The notes under the pieces are model-generated. The model saw nothing but the letters and a program-made list of their open reading frames with translations. It did not search any database and had not been told where the DNA came from. Below are positions 35,125 through 45,334 of a stretch of 64,000 bases of DNA, in pieces. This DNA is from Petaurus breviceps papuanus (lineage: Eukaryota > Chordata > Mammalia > Diprotodontia > Petauridae): positions 63,774,136-63,838,135 of the forward strand of contig JAMXIF010000015.1 of assembly GCA_028583685.1 (NCBI GenBank), read 5' to 3'. Numbering within the stretch: position 1 is the first letter of the stretch; every line of letters begins with the position of its first letter. Both the position numbers and the translations under genes were made by a program.

Positions 35125-35580
35125 GGCTACAATAGTCTGGTTATTGTCTCTTTGCTTCTTCTTGATTTTTTGTTTGTTCACCTTGTTTGTTAGATTTGTT
35201 TCCACAGGCTTGGTACCCTCCATCTGTAGATGCCTGATAGCTTAAGCTGGATGTCACCCCCTGTCTGCAACTGTGATGTGTCACCCTTGGACCTGGCATC
35301 AAGCATATTAAGAACTGACCTCTCAAATGGGACCCCTAAGGACAGGGACAGCTCTACATCCGATTTCAGCAGCAAGTAGCCATAGAAGAAGAGATCTTCA
35401 CCCCTTACCACAAGATTTTGGGGCCCCATTTGTTCGGGGTGGGGGGAATGATGGGGAGCTTGTGCTCAAGCCCCACCCTAAAATATGGTTTTTTGTGTTT
35501 ATTGTGTGCTATTCTTGTTATATTGTTGTGAAATTTTGTTGACACCAGTTATTCCTACTCTATTTTTGCCAAGTAAGGGA
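35125..35580 (+). other. ERV-L 3' untranslated region, no env
   Basis: About 450 bp between the end of pol and the polypurine tract. I see no surface/transmembrane envelope features (no fusion peptide, CX6CC or furin site) and no long frame, consistent with ERV-L elements lacking env. Confidence 0.75.
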
Positions 35581-35602
35581 CATGAAAGATCTTGGGGCCG
35601 AA
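35581..35602 (+). promoter_or_regulatory. ERV-L polypurine-tract region
   Basis: The 22 bp just before the 3' LTR ends gatcttggggccgaa. The same 22 bp occur, inverted, at 57593-57614 beside the LTR of the non-autonomous element. Confidence 0.85.
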
Positions 35603-36140
35603 TGTAAGGGTTATGGGATTTAAAGATCTCCCATGCCCCATGGACGTGCTGACACAGCAGAGCAAGAGAAAGTGAAAAGCCGAGCTAACGGTCCTGCGGT
35701 TGGCAGTTGGCGGCGGTTGCCTTTTTTTTTTTTTAAGTTAGGACCCCTGCGGAGCACTGCCAGGGGCCGGAGATGCTGGGAGCAGGACTTTCTGCTAAGG
35801 ACTCCTGCTGAGGACTGCCAGGGGCCGCAGCTGCTGGGAGCGCTCTCCCAGGATGCTGGGTGGTTGCTGTGAGTGGGGAGAGGAGGACCTTTGCCTGAGG
35901 TAGCCTGTTCTGTTTTAAAGGCTTGAAAATGTGGGTGCTTTCTACTTTATCTACCTGTGCCAATGTCATAACTACTCTGATGGCTTTCACTTTCTGGTTT
36001 TGGGACTCAGTCTTTTGGTATCTTAATAAATTTTCTAGTTTATTTCCCCAAATGGCAAACCTAATGTATTTTGTGATGGATAATTATATCAGCATATTTG
36101 TAATCTCTATAGGCATTGTGAATATGGCATTGCTGATACA
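35603..36140 (+). repeat. ERV-L 3' LTR
   Basis: 538 bp, TGTAAGGG...GATACA, about 97.6% identical to the 5' LTR by hand count. It has an AATAAA at 36025-36030. It is followed by the target repeat ccagc and the resumed L1-C RT region. Confidence 0.96.
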
Positions 36141-37415
36141 CCAGCCCAGCATCCTTAGTATAAACCCCACCTGGTCAGGGTATATTGCTCTCATGAAAAG
36201 CTGTAGTAGCCTCTTTGCTAATATTATATTTAAATTTTTTGCATCTATATCCATGAGGAAAATTGATCTATAAATTTCATTTACTGTTTTGGCTCTTCCC
36301 AGTTTAGGTATGAGTACCATACTTGTATCATAGTGATTAGTTGGTAGAACCCCTTCTTTGCCTACTTTTGCAAATAGTTCATATAGTATTTGAATTAATT
36401 ATTCTTTAAATGTTTGATAGAATTCACTTGTAAATCCATCTGGCCCTAGAGATTTTTTTTCCTTAGGGAGTTCATTGATGGCTTGTTCAAATTTTCTGAC
36501 ATGGGGTTTTTAAAGTTTTTAAAAGTTTTTAAAGACTTCCACTTCTGTTAAACTCTTAAATTTATATTTTTGTAAATATTCATCCATTTCACTTAGAATA
36601 TCAAATTTATTGGCATGTAGTTGGGCAAAAACAGCTCCTAATTACTTTTTCAATTTTCTCTTTATTGGGGGTGAATTCATTCTTTTCATTTTTGATTGTG
36701 GAAATTTGTTTTTCTTTCTTTTTTAGAAAACAAATTAACCAAATGTATATCTACTTTATTGTTTTTTATAAAACCATTTCTCAATTTTATTGATTAGTTC
36801 AATAGCTTTCTTAATTTCAATTTCATTAATATCTTTAATTAATCTCTATTAATCTTTGACTTTCAAGATATCTAATTAGGTATATATTTCGGGATTTTTA
36901 ATTTGTTCTTTTTTCTTTTAGGTTTTTTTTTTGTTCTTGCACACCCACACCATTGATCTCTTCTTCCTCTATTTTATTCATGTAAGCATTGAGTGACATA
37001 AAATTTTCCTAGGAGCTGCTTTGGCTGCATCCAATAAGTTTTAATATGTTGTCTCATTATTGTCATTCTCTTGGATAAAGTTATTGTTTCTGTGATGTTT
37101 TTGTTTGACCCGTTCATTATTTATGATTAGATTATTTAATTTCCAATTAATTTTAATCTACCTTTCCATGGCCCTTTATTATATATAATTTTAGTGCCTT
37201 GTTATACAAAAGGGACACATTTAATATTCCTGCTTATCTGCATTGGATTGTAAGGTTTTTATGCCTTAGTACATCATCTTTTTTTGTGTAGGTGCCATGT
37301 ACCACTGAGAAAAAAAAAATCTATCCTCTCATTCTATCCTCATTCAACTTTCTCCAGAGTTCTATCATATCTAACTTTTTAAGGATTCTATTCACTTCTT
37401 TAATTTCTGTTTTTG

Positions 37416-38130
37416 AATGTATTTATTTTTATTTTTTGACATTTACTTCCATAAGATTCTGAATTCTAAATTTTCTCCTACTCACTTCCTTCCCCCTTCC
37501 CCAACATGGTATGCAGTCTGATATAGATTATACATATATAATCATATTAAACATATTCTCACATTAGTCATGTTGGAAAGTAGAATTGGAACCAATACGA
37601 GAAACCACAAGAAAGAAGAAACAACAACAGCAACAACAAAAGAGCAAATACTATGCTTTGATCTGCATTCAGCCTCCATACTATGTTTCCCCGATAATAA
37701 GACACTGTCTTATTATTTTTTTGGACAGAAAAACACCAGAGGGCTTATTTTCAGGGGAGGGCTTATTTTAATGAACATTGACAGCAATTTTAATAAACAG
37801 GTAAATGTGAACAAAAAAATGTACCTTTATTCAATAAGCAAACCACTGGGGAAGAACAGGATGATGCGCTCACTGCTGCAGCTCTTATTGGATGCAGCTC
37901 GGAGTGCGGTGTGCATTTCATGAGGGGGGGGAGGTAACGGTGCATACAGAGGGTACCGTAATGTAGCGTGTAGCACAGGGGATCACCTTCACTACAGTAA
38001 CAATCTCAATAGGGCTTATTTTAGGGGGATGGCTTATTTTAGAGGAATCTTACACAGTAAGGGGAGGGCTTATTTTCGGGATAGGTCTTATTATCGGGGA
38101 AACACGGTAGTTCTTTTTCTGAATGTGGAT
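37416..38130 (-). mobile_element. L1 3'-end fragment inserted in L1-C, itself split by a MITE
   Basis: Carries the older L1 3' UTR signature (gacatttacttccataagattctgaattctaaattttctcc) and the stretch ending gatctgcattcagcctccata, continued after the MITE by gttctttttctgaatgtgga. The L1-C endonuclease region continues on both sides. Possible target repeats are ctttaatttctgttt and cttaatttctttct. It is a short 5'-truncated L1. Confidence 0.75.
37681..38107. mobile_element. Tc1/mariner-type MITE, 427 bp
   Basis: Terminal inverted repeats of 23 bp share GTTTCCCCGATAATAAGAC and match at 21 of 23 positions. TA dinucleotides flank it at 37679-37680 and 38108-38109, the Tc1/mariner target. Subterminal blocks of gggcttattttcagggg type recur near both ends. 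No transposase frame is present, so it is non-autonomous. Similar CCCCGAWAATAAGAC ends are, from memory, common in non-autonomous mariner-like elements of bats and reptiles. Confidence 0.93.
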
Positions 38131-38638
38131 AGACTATTCTTAATTTCTTTCTTATTTATTGTGTGGATACATTTATATAGTTCTAGGAGGTTGAGATCCA
38201 CTACTTGTGTGTAGTTTTGTTGCAATTCCCTTAACTTCTCTTCAAAGAGTTTGAATGCTATGCCATTTGGTTCATATATGTTTAGGAATACTATTATTTC
38301 ATTGTCTATTGCACCTTTTTGCAAGATATTGTTTCCTTCCTTATCCCTTTTAATTGGATCTATTTTTGCTTTTGCTTTGTCTGAGATCAGGATAACTACT
38401 CCTGCTTTTTTTTTTTTTACTTCAGCTAAAGAATAATATATTCTTCTCCAGTCTTTTACTATTATTCTGTGTCAATGTCTGTTTCACATGCTTTTCTTTT
38501 AAGTAACATATTGTGGGACTATGGTTTCTATTCCACTTTGCTTTCTGCTTCCATTTTATGCCTCCTTCTTTCTTCTTCTCCCATTACAATCCATTTCTAA
38601 CACTTAATTAGGTTTTTCATCATCACATCAAAGTCAAC

Positions 38639-40040
38639 TTATACCCACACCGTCTGTCTATGTATATCCCTTCTCAGTGCTGTAATAAAGATATAGTTCT
38701 CAAGTGCTACAAGTATCAGTTTCTTGCATAGAGGTGTAAACAGTTTGCCCTTATTGAATAACATATTTGTTTGTTTGTTTCCTTTCCTGTTTACATTTTT
38801 ATGCCTCTCTTGGGTCTTGTATTTGAAGGTCAAATTTTCCATTGAGTTCTGGCCTTTTCATCAGGAAGGATGTTCTTCTCTGCCCTGAAAATTTATACTC
38901 AATTTTTGCTGGGTATTTGATCCTTGGTTGTGATCCAAGGTCCTTTGTCTTACAGAATATCATATTCCAAGCCCTATGTAGAATTGTATGTAGAATTACT
39001 GTAGAAATTGCAGTGTCCTGCATAATCCTGACTGTGGTTCCACAATAAATTGTTTCTCTCTGGCTGCTTTAAGAATTTTTTCTTTGATATGATAATTCTG
39101 CAATTTGACTATAATATTCCTTGGAGTTTTGATTTTGGGATTTCTTTCAGGAAGTGATTGGTGATTTCTTTTGATGACTATTTTACCTTCTGGTTCTAGG
39201 ACTTCAGGGCAGATTTTCTTTATGATTTCTTAAAAGATGTCCAGTTTCTAATTTTATCATGACTTTCATGTAAACCAATAATTCTTAAATTATCTCTCCT
39301 GAATATATTTTCCAAGTCAGTTCTTTTTACAAATATGTATTTTAATTTTTCTTCTATTTTTATTTTTTTTTATTTTGTTTGAATGATTTTTCATGTCTCC
39401 TACAGTCATTAGTTTCCACCTGTCCAATTTTAATTTTTAATAAATCGTTTTCTTCCGTTAGCTTTTCTACATCCATTTGATCAATTCTACTTTTTAAGGA
39501 GTTCTCTTCAGTGAGATTCTGGACATACTTTTCTATTTGTCCAATTCTACTTTTAATGGAATTATTTTCTTCAGTGGACTTTTTTTTTACCACATTAGCC
39601 AATTATATTTTTTTGAGAAATTGTTTTCTACAGTCAATTTTTCTCGCTCCTTTTGCAAACTTTTGACTCTTTCATGCATATCTCTCATTTCTTTTCACAT
39701 TTTTTCTTCTATCTCTCCTATTTGTTTTTTAAAAACTGTCTTGGGGCAGCTAGGTGGTGCAGTGAGTAGAGCTCTGGCCCTGGGGTCAGGAGGACCTGAG
39801 TTCAAATCTGGACCCAGACACTTGACACACTTCCTAGCTGTATGACTTTGGGCAAGTCACAACCCCAATTGCCTCCAAAGATAAGCTGTCTTGAACTCTT
39901 CCAAGAAGGCTTTTGGGGCTTGAGGCAAGTTCATATTTCACTTGGAGGTTTTCAGTGTAGGTATATTGACAATATTGTCCTCTCCTGAATTTGTGTTTTG
40001 ATCTTCCCTGTCCCCATAGAAAGAAATTATGGTAAGTGCT
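38639..40040 (-). pseudogene. L1-C ORF1, broken
   Basis: The C-terminal domain at 38799-39023 has KTKDLGSQPRIKYPAKIEYK. Upstream at 39360-39602 is a long coiled coil of repeating GQIEKYVQNLTEENSLKSRI type, longer than in other copies because an internal LTEEN...KSRI segment is repeated. A SINE sits in the N-terminal part at 39744. Several frameshifts separate the parts. Confidence 0.75.
39744..39880 (+). mobile_element. tRNA-derived SINE, family B
   Basis: gggcagctaggtggtgcagt head, gttcaaatctggac B box and gggcaagtcacaaccccaat tail. This closely follows the classic marsupial SINE (SINE1/WALLSI type, from memory). The flanks aaaaactgtcttg and ataagctgtcttg form a target duplication within L1-C. 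Confidence 0.92.
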
Positions 40041-40898
40041 AATTTATGAAATTTTCTCATGATGTTTGCCTAATTCTTGGCTTTAAAATTTGAGCTCTCC
40101 TGCTGGAGCACAGGGAGCACTATCCAAATCTTCTTGTGTTGGGGGTCAGGGGCCTGGTTATGGCTTTGTATGCTGAGGTCTCAGGTGCTGGCAGCTTGAG
40201 CCTTTAGGGGTCTGGAAGCTTACTTGGTACTGAGCTGGGGTCCTAGTGGGGGTCTCTGACAGGTGCTGAGGCCACGTGGGGTTTTTCTGTATTTTCTTAG
40301 AACTACACTGAAGCTTGTAGAATGGTTTGCTGAAGGATGCCTGCTTAACTGGGCCTGCACTGACACATGTGGAGGTTTGGCTGATGGAGAACATCTACTC
40401 AACTGAGGCTATGCTGAAGCACATTGAGGTTAAGCTTCTGGAAGATGCCTGTCTGCCTGTAGCTACACTGATACATAGGGAGGTCAGATGCTAGGGGATG
40501 TCTGCCCCACAAGTGCATGTGGCAGTTTCCCAATCTGGAGTGTACTAGTTCCTCTGAGTGGGCCAAGGCATACGAGGGTCCTGGTTTTGGCACTTAGCTC
40601 CTCCATTAACCTGGGGCTCAGAGTTTCTCAATGTTTTCCTGAGGGGGGCTTGCGGCTGGTTTGTCAGGATGCCTCTGCTCCTAGCCTTTGCTCTCCTTCT
40701 ACCAGATAGAGAGGGACCTTTCCCATGGATCCTACAAGCCTCCTGGACTAAAAGAATGTTCTTCCCCATTTTTTCTGCCAGCTCAGGTATCCCAGGATTT
40801 TTTCTTGGGGCAATGTTTTTTGGGTTTTTAAATGTCAATAAAAGAGAGTGAAAGTGACTTACTGCTTAATCCACCATCTTGGTTTCTGGGCGTCCCAT
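40041..40898 (-). promoter_or_regulatory. L1-C 5' UTR with tandem monomers
   Basis: The 5' end is near caccatcttggtttctggg (inverted ccaagatggtgg). The middle contains about four diverged tandem units (next entry). Monomer-type 5' UTRs are known from mouse L1, where they act as promoter repeats. The sequence is unrelated by eye to the 5' UTRs of L1-B and L1-K. Confidence 0.65.
40306..40520. repeat. Four diverged tandem units of about 54 bp in the L1-C 5' UTR
   Basis: Units begin at about 40306, 40358, 40412 and 40466 (cactgaagc, cactgacac, tgctgaagc, cactgatac). Each carries a second conserved word near its centre: ggatgcctgc, gaacatctac, agatgcctgt, ggatgtctgc. Spacings are 52, 54 and 54 bp. 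Confidence 0.75.
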
Positions 40899-41215
40899 GA
40901 TTACTTACAGCACGATAGTATTTCATCATAATCACATAGCACAATTTGTTTAGCCATTTTCCAATTGATTGGCATTCTCTCAATTTCTAACTCTCTGCCA
41001 CCAGAAAAAAAATAAAAGCAGCCATAAATATTTCTACTCATAGAGGTCCTTTTACCATTTTAAAGCTCTTTTTGGAAACAGACCTATTAGTGCCAGTAAT
41101 AGGTAAAAGGGTATGCACAGTTTTCTATCCCTTTGAGCATAGTTATAATTGATCTAAAGAATGGTTGAATCAATTTGTTATGGTTTTAATCCAGGGACAG
41201 CAAAACTGTTGTGGT
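40899..41215 (-). mobile_element. Old L1 (L1-I), ORF2 C-terminal part
   Basis: Continues the L1 interrupted at 26935: gattacttacagcacgatagtatttc, then ttagccattttccaattgattggcattc and onwards. It is strongly decayed and ends near 41185-41215 against the 3' end of a HAL1-like element. Confidence 0.7.
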
Positions 41216-43690
41216 GGGGGTTCTGTGCTTATTATCTTATTTTCCAGTAACATGTAAAATAATGTTAATAATAGTATATCTATATCTATATCAATCTATA
41301 AAAATTTGATTTAAAAAATTTGAATTCCAGATTCATTCCCTTCCTCCTTTGTCACCCACCCTTACTGGGAAGATAAGCATTTCAATGTAGGTTGTACATG
41401 TGTAGCTTTGCAAAACAGTTCCATAATAGATATATTGTAAAAGACTGACTATATTTCCCTCCCTCCTATCCCACCTCCCATTTGTACTATTATTTACTTT
41501 GATCCTGTTCCTTTACAAAAGTGGGTGATTCCAACTTCCCTCCCCCCCAGCCTGCTCTCCCTTCTATCATCCTCCATCTCATCCTGTAGGGTGAGATACC
41601 CTATTTAATGTCTATATAATTCCTTCCCTAAGTCAAATTCAATGAGAATAAGGTTGACCCATTCCCTTTTGCCTTCCTATTCTTCCCCTCCATTGTAACC
41701 ATTTACCCTTGCCGCTTCTATATGAAATAGTCTACCCATTCTGTCTCTCCCCATTTTCTTCCATTATACTTCTATACATACAGGGAAAATAAATCATAAG
41801 TATTCTCATACTGAAAAGGTTCATCAGTTTCAATTGTCATTTTTTCCATATAGGAATGTAAATATTTCAACTTTTATAAGTTCCTTATGATTTATTTTCC
41901 TTGTTTACCTTCTCATATTTCTCTTGCTTCTTGTATCTGAATGTCAAATTTTCTATTCGACTTTTTTTTTAATCAAGAATGCTTGGAATCCCTCTATTCC
42001 ACTGAATCACCATATTTTCCCCTGGAACATGATACTCATTTTTTCTGGGTAGGAGATTCTTGGTTTTAATCACAGCCCCTTTGACCTCTGGAATTTCATA
42101 TTCCAAGCACTTCTATCCAGTGTAGAAGCTGCCAGATCCTATGTTATCCTGATTGTGTTTCCACAACATTCAAATTGTTTCTTCCTGGCTGCTTGTAATA
42201 TTTTCTTTTTGATCTGGGAATTCTGGAACATGGCTATAAAATTCCTAGGAGTTTTCTTTTTCGGATCTTTTTAGGGGGTGATACAGGGATTCTTTCAACC
42301 TCTATTTTGCCCTCTGGTTCTAAACCATCAGGGCAATTTTCCTTAAGAATTTCTTGAAAGGTGATTTCCAGGTTCTTTTTTTGATCCTGGCTTTCAGGTT
42401 ATCCAGTAATTTTAAAATTATCTCTCCTGGATCTATTTTCCAGGTCAATGGTTTTTACAATGAGATACTTCACATTGCCTTCTACTTTTTAAGATTTGTT
42501 TGGATCTCTTTAATGGTACCTTGATTTCTCAAAAGTCCATAGCTTCCATTTGCTCCAATATAATTCTGAAGGAATCATTCTCTTCACTGAGCTTTTGAGA
42601 CTCTTTTTCCATCTGGCAAATTCACCTTTTTAAGGCATTCTTCTCCTCATTGCCTTTTTGAGCCTCTTTTCCATATCGGTAGTCTGTTTTTAAGGTGTTA
42701 TTTTCTTCAGTCAGCTTGTTGATTCTCAATTCATAAATTTCTTGCACCATTCTCATTTCTCTTCCCAATTTTTCTTCCACTTCTCTCATTTGGTTTTCAA
42801 AATCCTTCTTAAGGTCCTCTATGGAGTATAAACAGCTTGTATTTTTCTTGGAAGCTTTTGGTGCAGGAGTTCTGACGTCACTGTCTTCCTCCTCTTCCAT
42901 GCTCTGATTCTTTTTGTCCCCAAAATAGGAGTGTAAAGTTGAATTACTCTGCTTGCTTTGCTTTCTTTGCCTGTTCAAGTTGCCACTCCATTATTAGACT
43001 TTTGAGATTTTGCCACAGTAGGACTCTGCTACCAGACAGGGGGGGTTCGTCCCAATCATTGGGGCTTTCTTAGCTGTTGAAGGTATTAGTTGGGTGCCCT
43101 CTCTAAAGCATCCACACACTCTGGCAAGGTGGTCACATACCATAGGACCTCCACCCTAGCCCACAATCCAGTTCCAAGCAGGTTAAAGCAAGAGCAATTA
43201 CTCCTCAGACTGGACACTTTGTCACCCTAAAATCTGCAAGACAGGAGCTGAAGATTCCATGTCGTGGAGGCTGCACAGCCATGGTGCCTCAGCAGCTTCA
43301 CCCTCTGGGGGATAATGGCCAGACCACACTCCCAAACTACTGGATCCCAAAGTCCAAACTTTACTGACTTCTCATTTTGTCCTGAGCTTCTGTGTGTTGG
43401 TAATTCTGGAAACAGCCACAGCTGCTGGCGATCTGAAGTCCCTCCAGTCAGAGACTGGCTGTGGCCGTCCTGAGGTTAAAACCTCCAGCTCAGACATGGC
43501 TGTGTTCAGTTCCCAGAGTGCTGCACTGGCCACTTCCTGCTGGCCTGCTGGGCTGTCCTCAGCAGGAGGTTATCTTCTCTGTGTTATTTTTTGGTTTCTG
43601 TAGCTCCAAAGTTTGTTCAGAGCCACCTTTTACATTAATTGGAGGAGGTGGAACCCAGAGCCCTGCAGAAGTCCTGTTTCTACTCCCTAG
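41216..43690 (-). mobile_element. HAL1-like half-L1 element (about 2.5 kb)
   Basis: The minus-strand order is 5' UTR (43690-42979), ORF1 (42978-about 41960), then a 3' UTR of about 0.7 kb ending at the L1 3' signature (agtaacatgtaaaataatg...gaattccagattc) near 41240. ORF2 is entirely absent and the ORF1 end runs smoothly into the 3' UTR. That matches HAL1 elements, known in other mammals as L1 derivatives that keep only ORF1. An internally deleted single L1 is the alternative, but other fragments here share the layout. Confidence 0.7.
41960..42978 (-). pseudogene. HAL1-like ORF1, broken
   Basis: The start is at 42976-42978 (MNRQRKQSKQSNSTLHSYFG), then an acidic segment (SMEEEEDSDVRTPAPKAS) and a coiled coil (FENQMREVEEKLGREMRM). 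The first 118 codons are open. Downstream, RRM and C-terminal domain homology continues to about 41960 in other frames. It is very similar to the ORF1 N-terminus at 965-1324. Confidence 0.78.
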
Positions 43691-43960
43691 TCTGATTTTT
43701 AAGGTATTATTTTCTTTCTTTCTTTCTTTCTTTTTTTTTTGCTTTTTGGAGGGCAGTTGGTGTTAAATGATTTGCCCAAGGTCACATGGCTAGTTTTTGT
43801 TTTAACTGTCTGAGGCCAGATTTGAATTCAGGTGCTCCTGACCCCAGTGCCAGTGCTCTGTTCACTGTGCCACCTAGCTGCCCTATAAGGTATTATTTTT
43901 TCAGCCTTTTCTGAATCTACTTTAGCATACTGCTGACTTTTTTATGATTATCTTTTTTTT
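43691..43960 (-). mobile_element. L1/HAL1 ORF1 coiled-coil fragment, split by a SINE
   Basis: Minus-strand ORF1 N-terminal words around aaggtattatttt and the stretch to about 43960. The SINE at 43714-43885 and its target duplication lie within. Confidence 0.55.
43714..43885 (-). mobile_element. tRNA-derived SINE, family B
   Basis: Minus-strand copy: ggcagctaggtggcacagtg head (complement), a B box and a tail expanded into (CTTT)n. A 14-bp target duplication, taaggtattatttt, lies at 43700-43713 and 43886-43899. Confidence 0.93.
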
Positions 43961-45334
43961 ACTTTATTTAACTTTTTTATTTTTTCTAATTACATGTGTT
44001 TTTTCTAGTTACATGTAAAAACCATTTTAGCATTTTTTTTCTTTCAAATTTTGATTTCATTATTTCTTTCCCCCATTTTATTTTTTTATTTTTTTTACTT
44101 TCATTTCCACAAGATTTTCAGTTCCAAATTTTCTCTCCATCTCACCCCTCCCCTCACCCCAAGATGGCAAGCATACTGATTGCCCCATTCCCCAGTTTGT
44201 ACTCTCATATCTCTCCCTGTCTCCCTCTTTCCCCTCTTCCCCTTTACTTTCTGGTAGGGCAAAATGCAAAATGCATTTTTATTCTCCATTGCCTGTATAT
44301 TTTATTTCATGGTTGCATGTAAAAAACATTCTTTTGACATTAAAAAAAATACTTTGAGTTGCAGGTTCTCTTCCTGCTTCCCTCCTCACCCACCACCATT
44401 GAGAAGACAAGCAATTCAATATAGGGTATACATGTGCAGTTAAGCAGAACATTTTCATAGTAGTCTCATTGTGAAATATTTCCCTCCATCCTATCCCACC
44501 CCCATTTCTTCTATTCTCTCATTTTATCCTGTCCCTTTTAAAAAGTTTTTGCTTCTGACTATCCTCTTCCCAATCTACCCTTTATTCTCTCATCCCCCTG
44601 TCTTATCCCTTTCCCCCCTACTTTCTTATAAGATAAAATATCTAATTAAGTAAGTATGTTATTCCTTCCTTAAACAAAATTCAATGAGAGTAAGACTGAC
44701 TCATTCACTTTTACCCCTCTGCTCTTCCCCTCCATTGTAACAGCTTTCTCTAGCCTCTTTTATGTGAGATAATTTACCCTTTTCTAACTTTTCCTTTCTC
44801 CTTTTCCCAATATATTCTTCTCTCACATATTAATTGTATTTTTTATACATCATCCCTTCATATTCAACTCACCCTGTGCCTGTGTCTTTCTAGGCACCCT
44901 GTGTCTTTGTGTACATATACATACATACACACAAAAATATACATATTATGCACATACATACATTTATGTGTATATAGGCATCTTACACACATATTGCTTT
45001 CAAATATCCTAAGAAGAATCTCATGAGTTACAAACATCATCTTTACATATAGGGATATAAACAGTTCAACTTTAATAAACTCCTTTTGATTTCTCTTATC
45101 TGTTTACCTTTTCATGCTTATCTTGATTCTTGTATTTGAAAGTCCAGTTTTCTGTTCAGTTCTTCTGTTTTCATCAAGAATGCTTGAAGTTCCTATATAT
45201 CAATGAATGTACATATTTTCCCCTGAAGCATTATACTCAGTTTTGCTGAGTAATTGATTCTTGATTTTAATACTAGTTCTTTTGACTTCTAGAATATCAT
45301 ATTTCAAGTCCTTCAGTCCCTTGATGTAGAAGAT
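43961..45334 (-). mobile_element. HAL1-like 3' half plus an extra L1 3' end
   Basis: Two L1-type 3' signatures occur (about 43985-44130 and 44310-44370), followed by a 3' UTR and an ORF1 C-terminal domain at 45060-45334 (leucine-rich, with an isoleucine-rich last block). There is no ORF2. A ta/ca-rich tract lies at 44915-44990. It is cut at about 45335 by the 5' end of L1-D. Confidence 0.6.

Larger units (their letters stand above)
29549..36140 (+). mobile_element. Complete ERV-L (class III) provirus, broken, no env
   Basis: A 6.6-kb element with two LTRs of 536 and 538 bp, primer binding site, gag, pro, reverse transcriptase, RNase H, integrase, dUTPase and polypurine tract in that order, and no envelope gene. 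A 5-bp target duplication, ccagc, lies at 29544-29548 and 36141-36145. The dUTPase downstream of integrase and the lack of env are hallmarks of ERV-L. By my hand count the LTRs differ at about 13 of some 535 positions (2.4%). At an assumed 2-3 substitutions per billion years that means roughly 4-6 million years. All coding parts are recognisable, but it is a fossil with about half a dozen breaks. It lies in ORF2 of L1-C, so it is younger than that L1. Confidence 0.95.
26936..40898 (-). mobile_element. L1-C, full-length L1 split by later insertions
   Basis: The minus-strand order is 5' end near 40898, 5' UTR to about 40040, ORF1 to about 38640, a deleted spacer/endonuclease junction near 38527, ORF2 to about 27240, then a 3' UTR ending at 26936. 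Subtracting the inserted SINEs, the ERV-L (29549-36140) and the L1/MITE block (about 37416-38130) leaves roughly 6.4-6.8 kb, an ordinary L1 length. It lies within L1-I. Degenerate target repeats (tatcattttt versus atgattactt) flank it. All frames are heavily broken. Confidence 0.85.

Noticed and set aside
35125-35580. Degenerate env between pol and the 3' LTR
   Set aside because: Too short and without envelope features. ERV-L elements are known to lack env.
39744-39880. tRNA gene
   Set aside because: The A and B boxes belong to a SINE with A-rich tail and target duplication, and no cloverleaf can be formed by eye.
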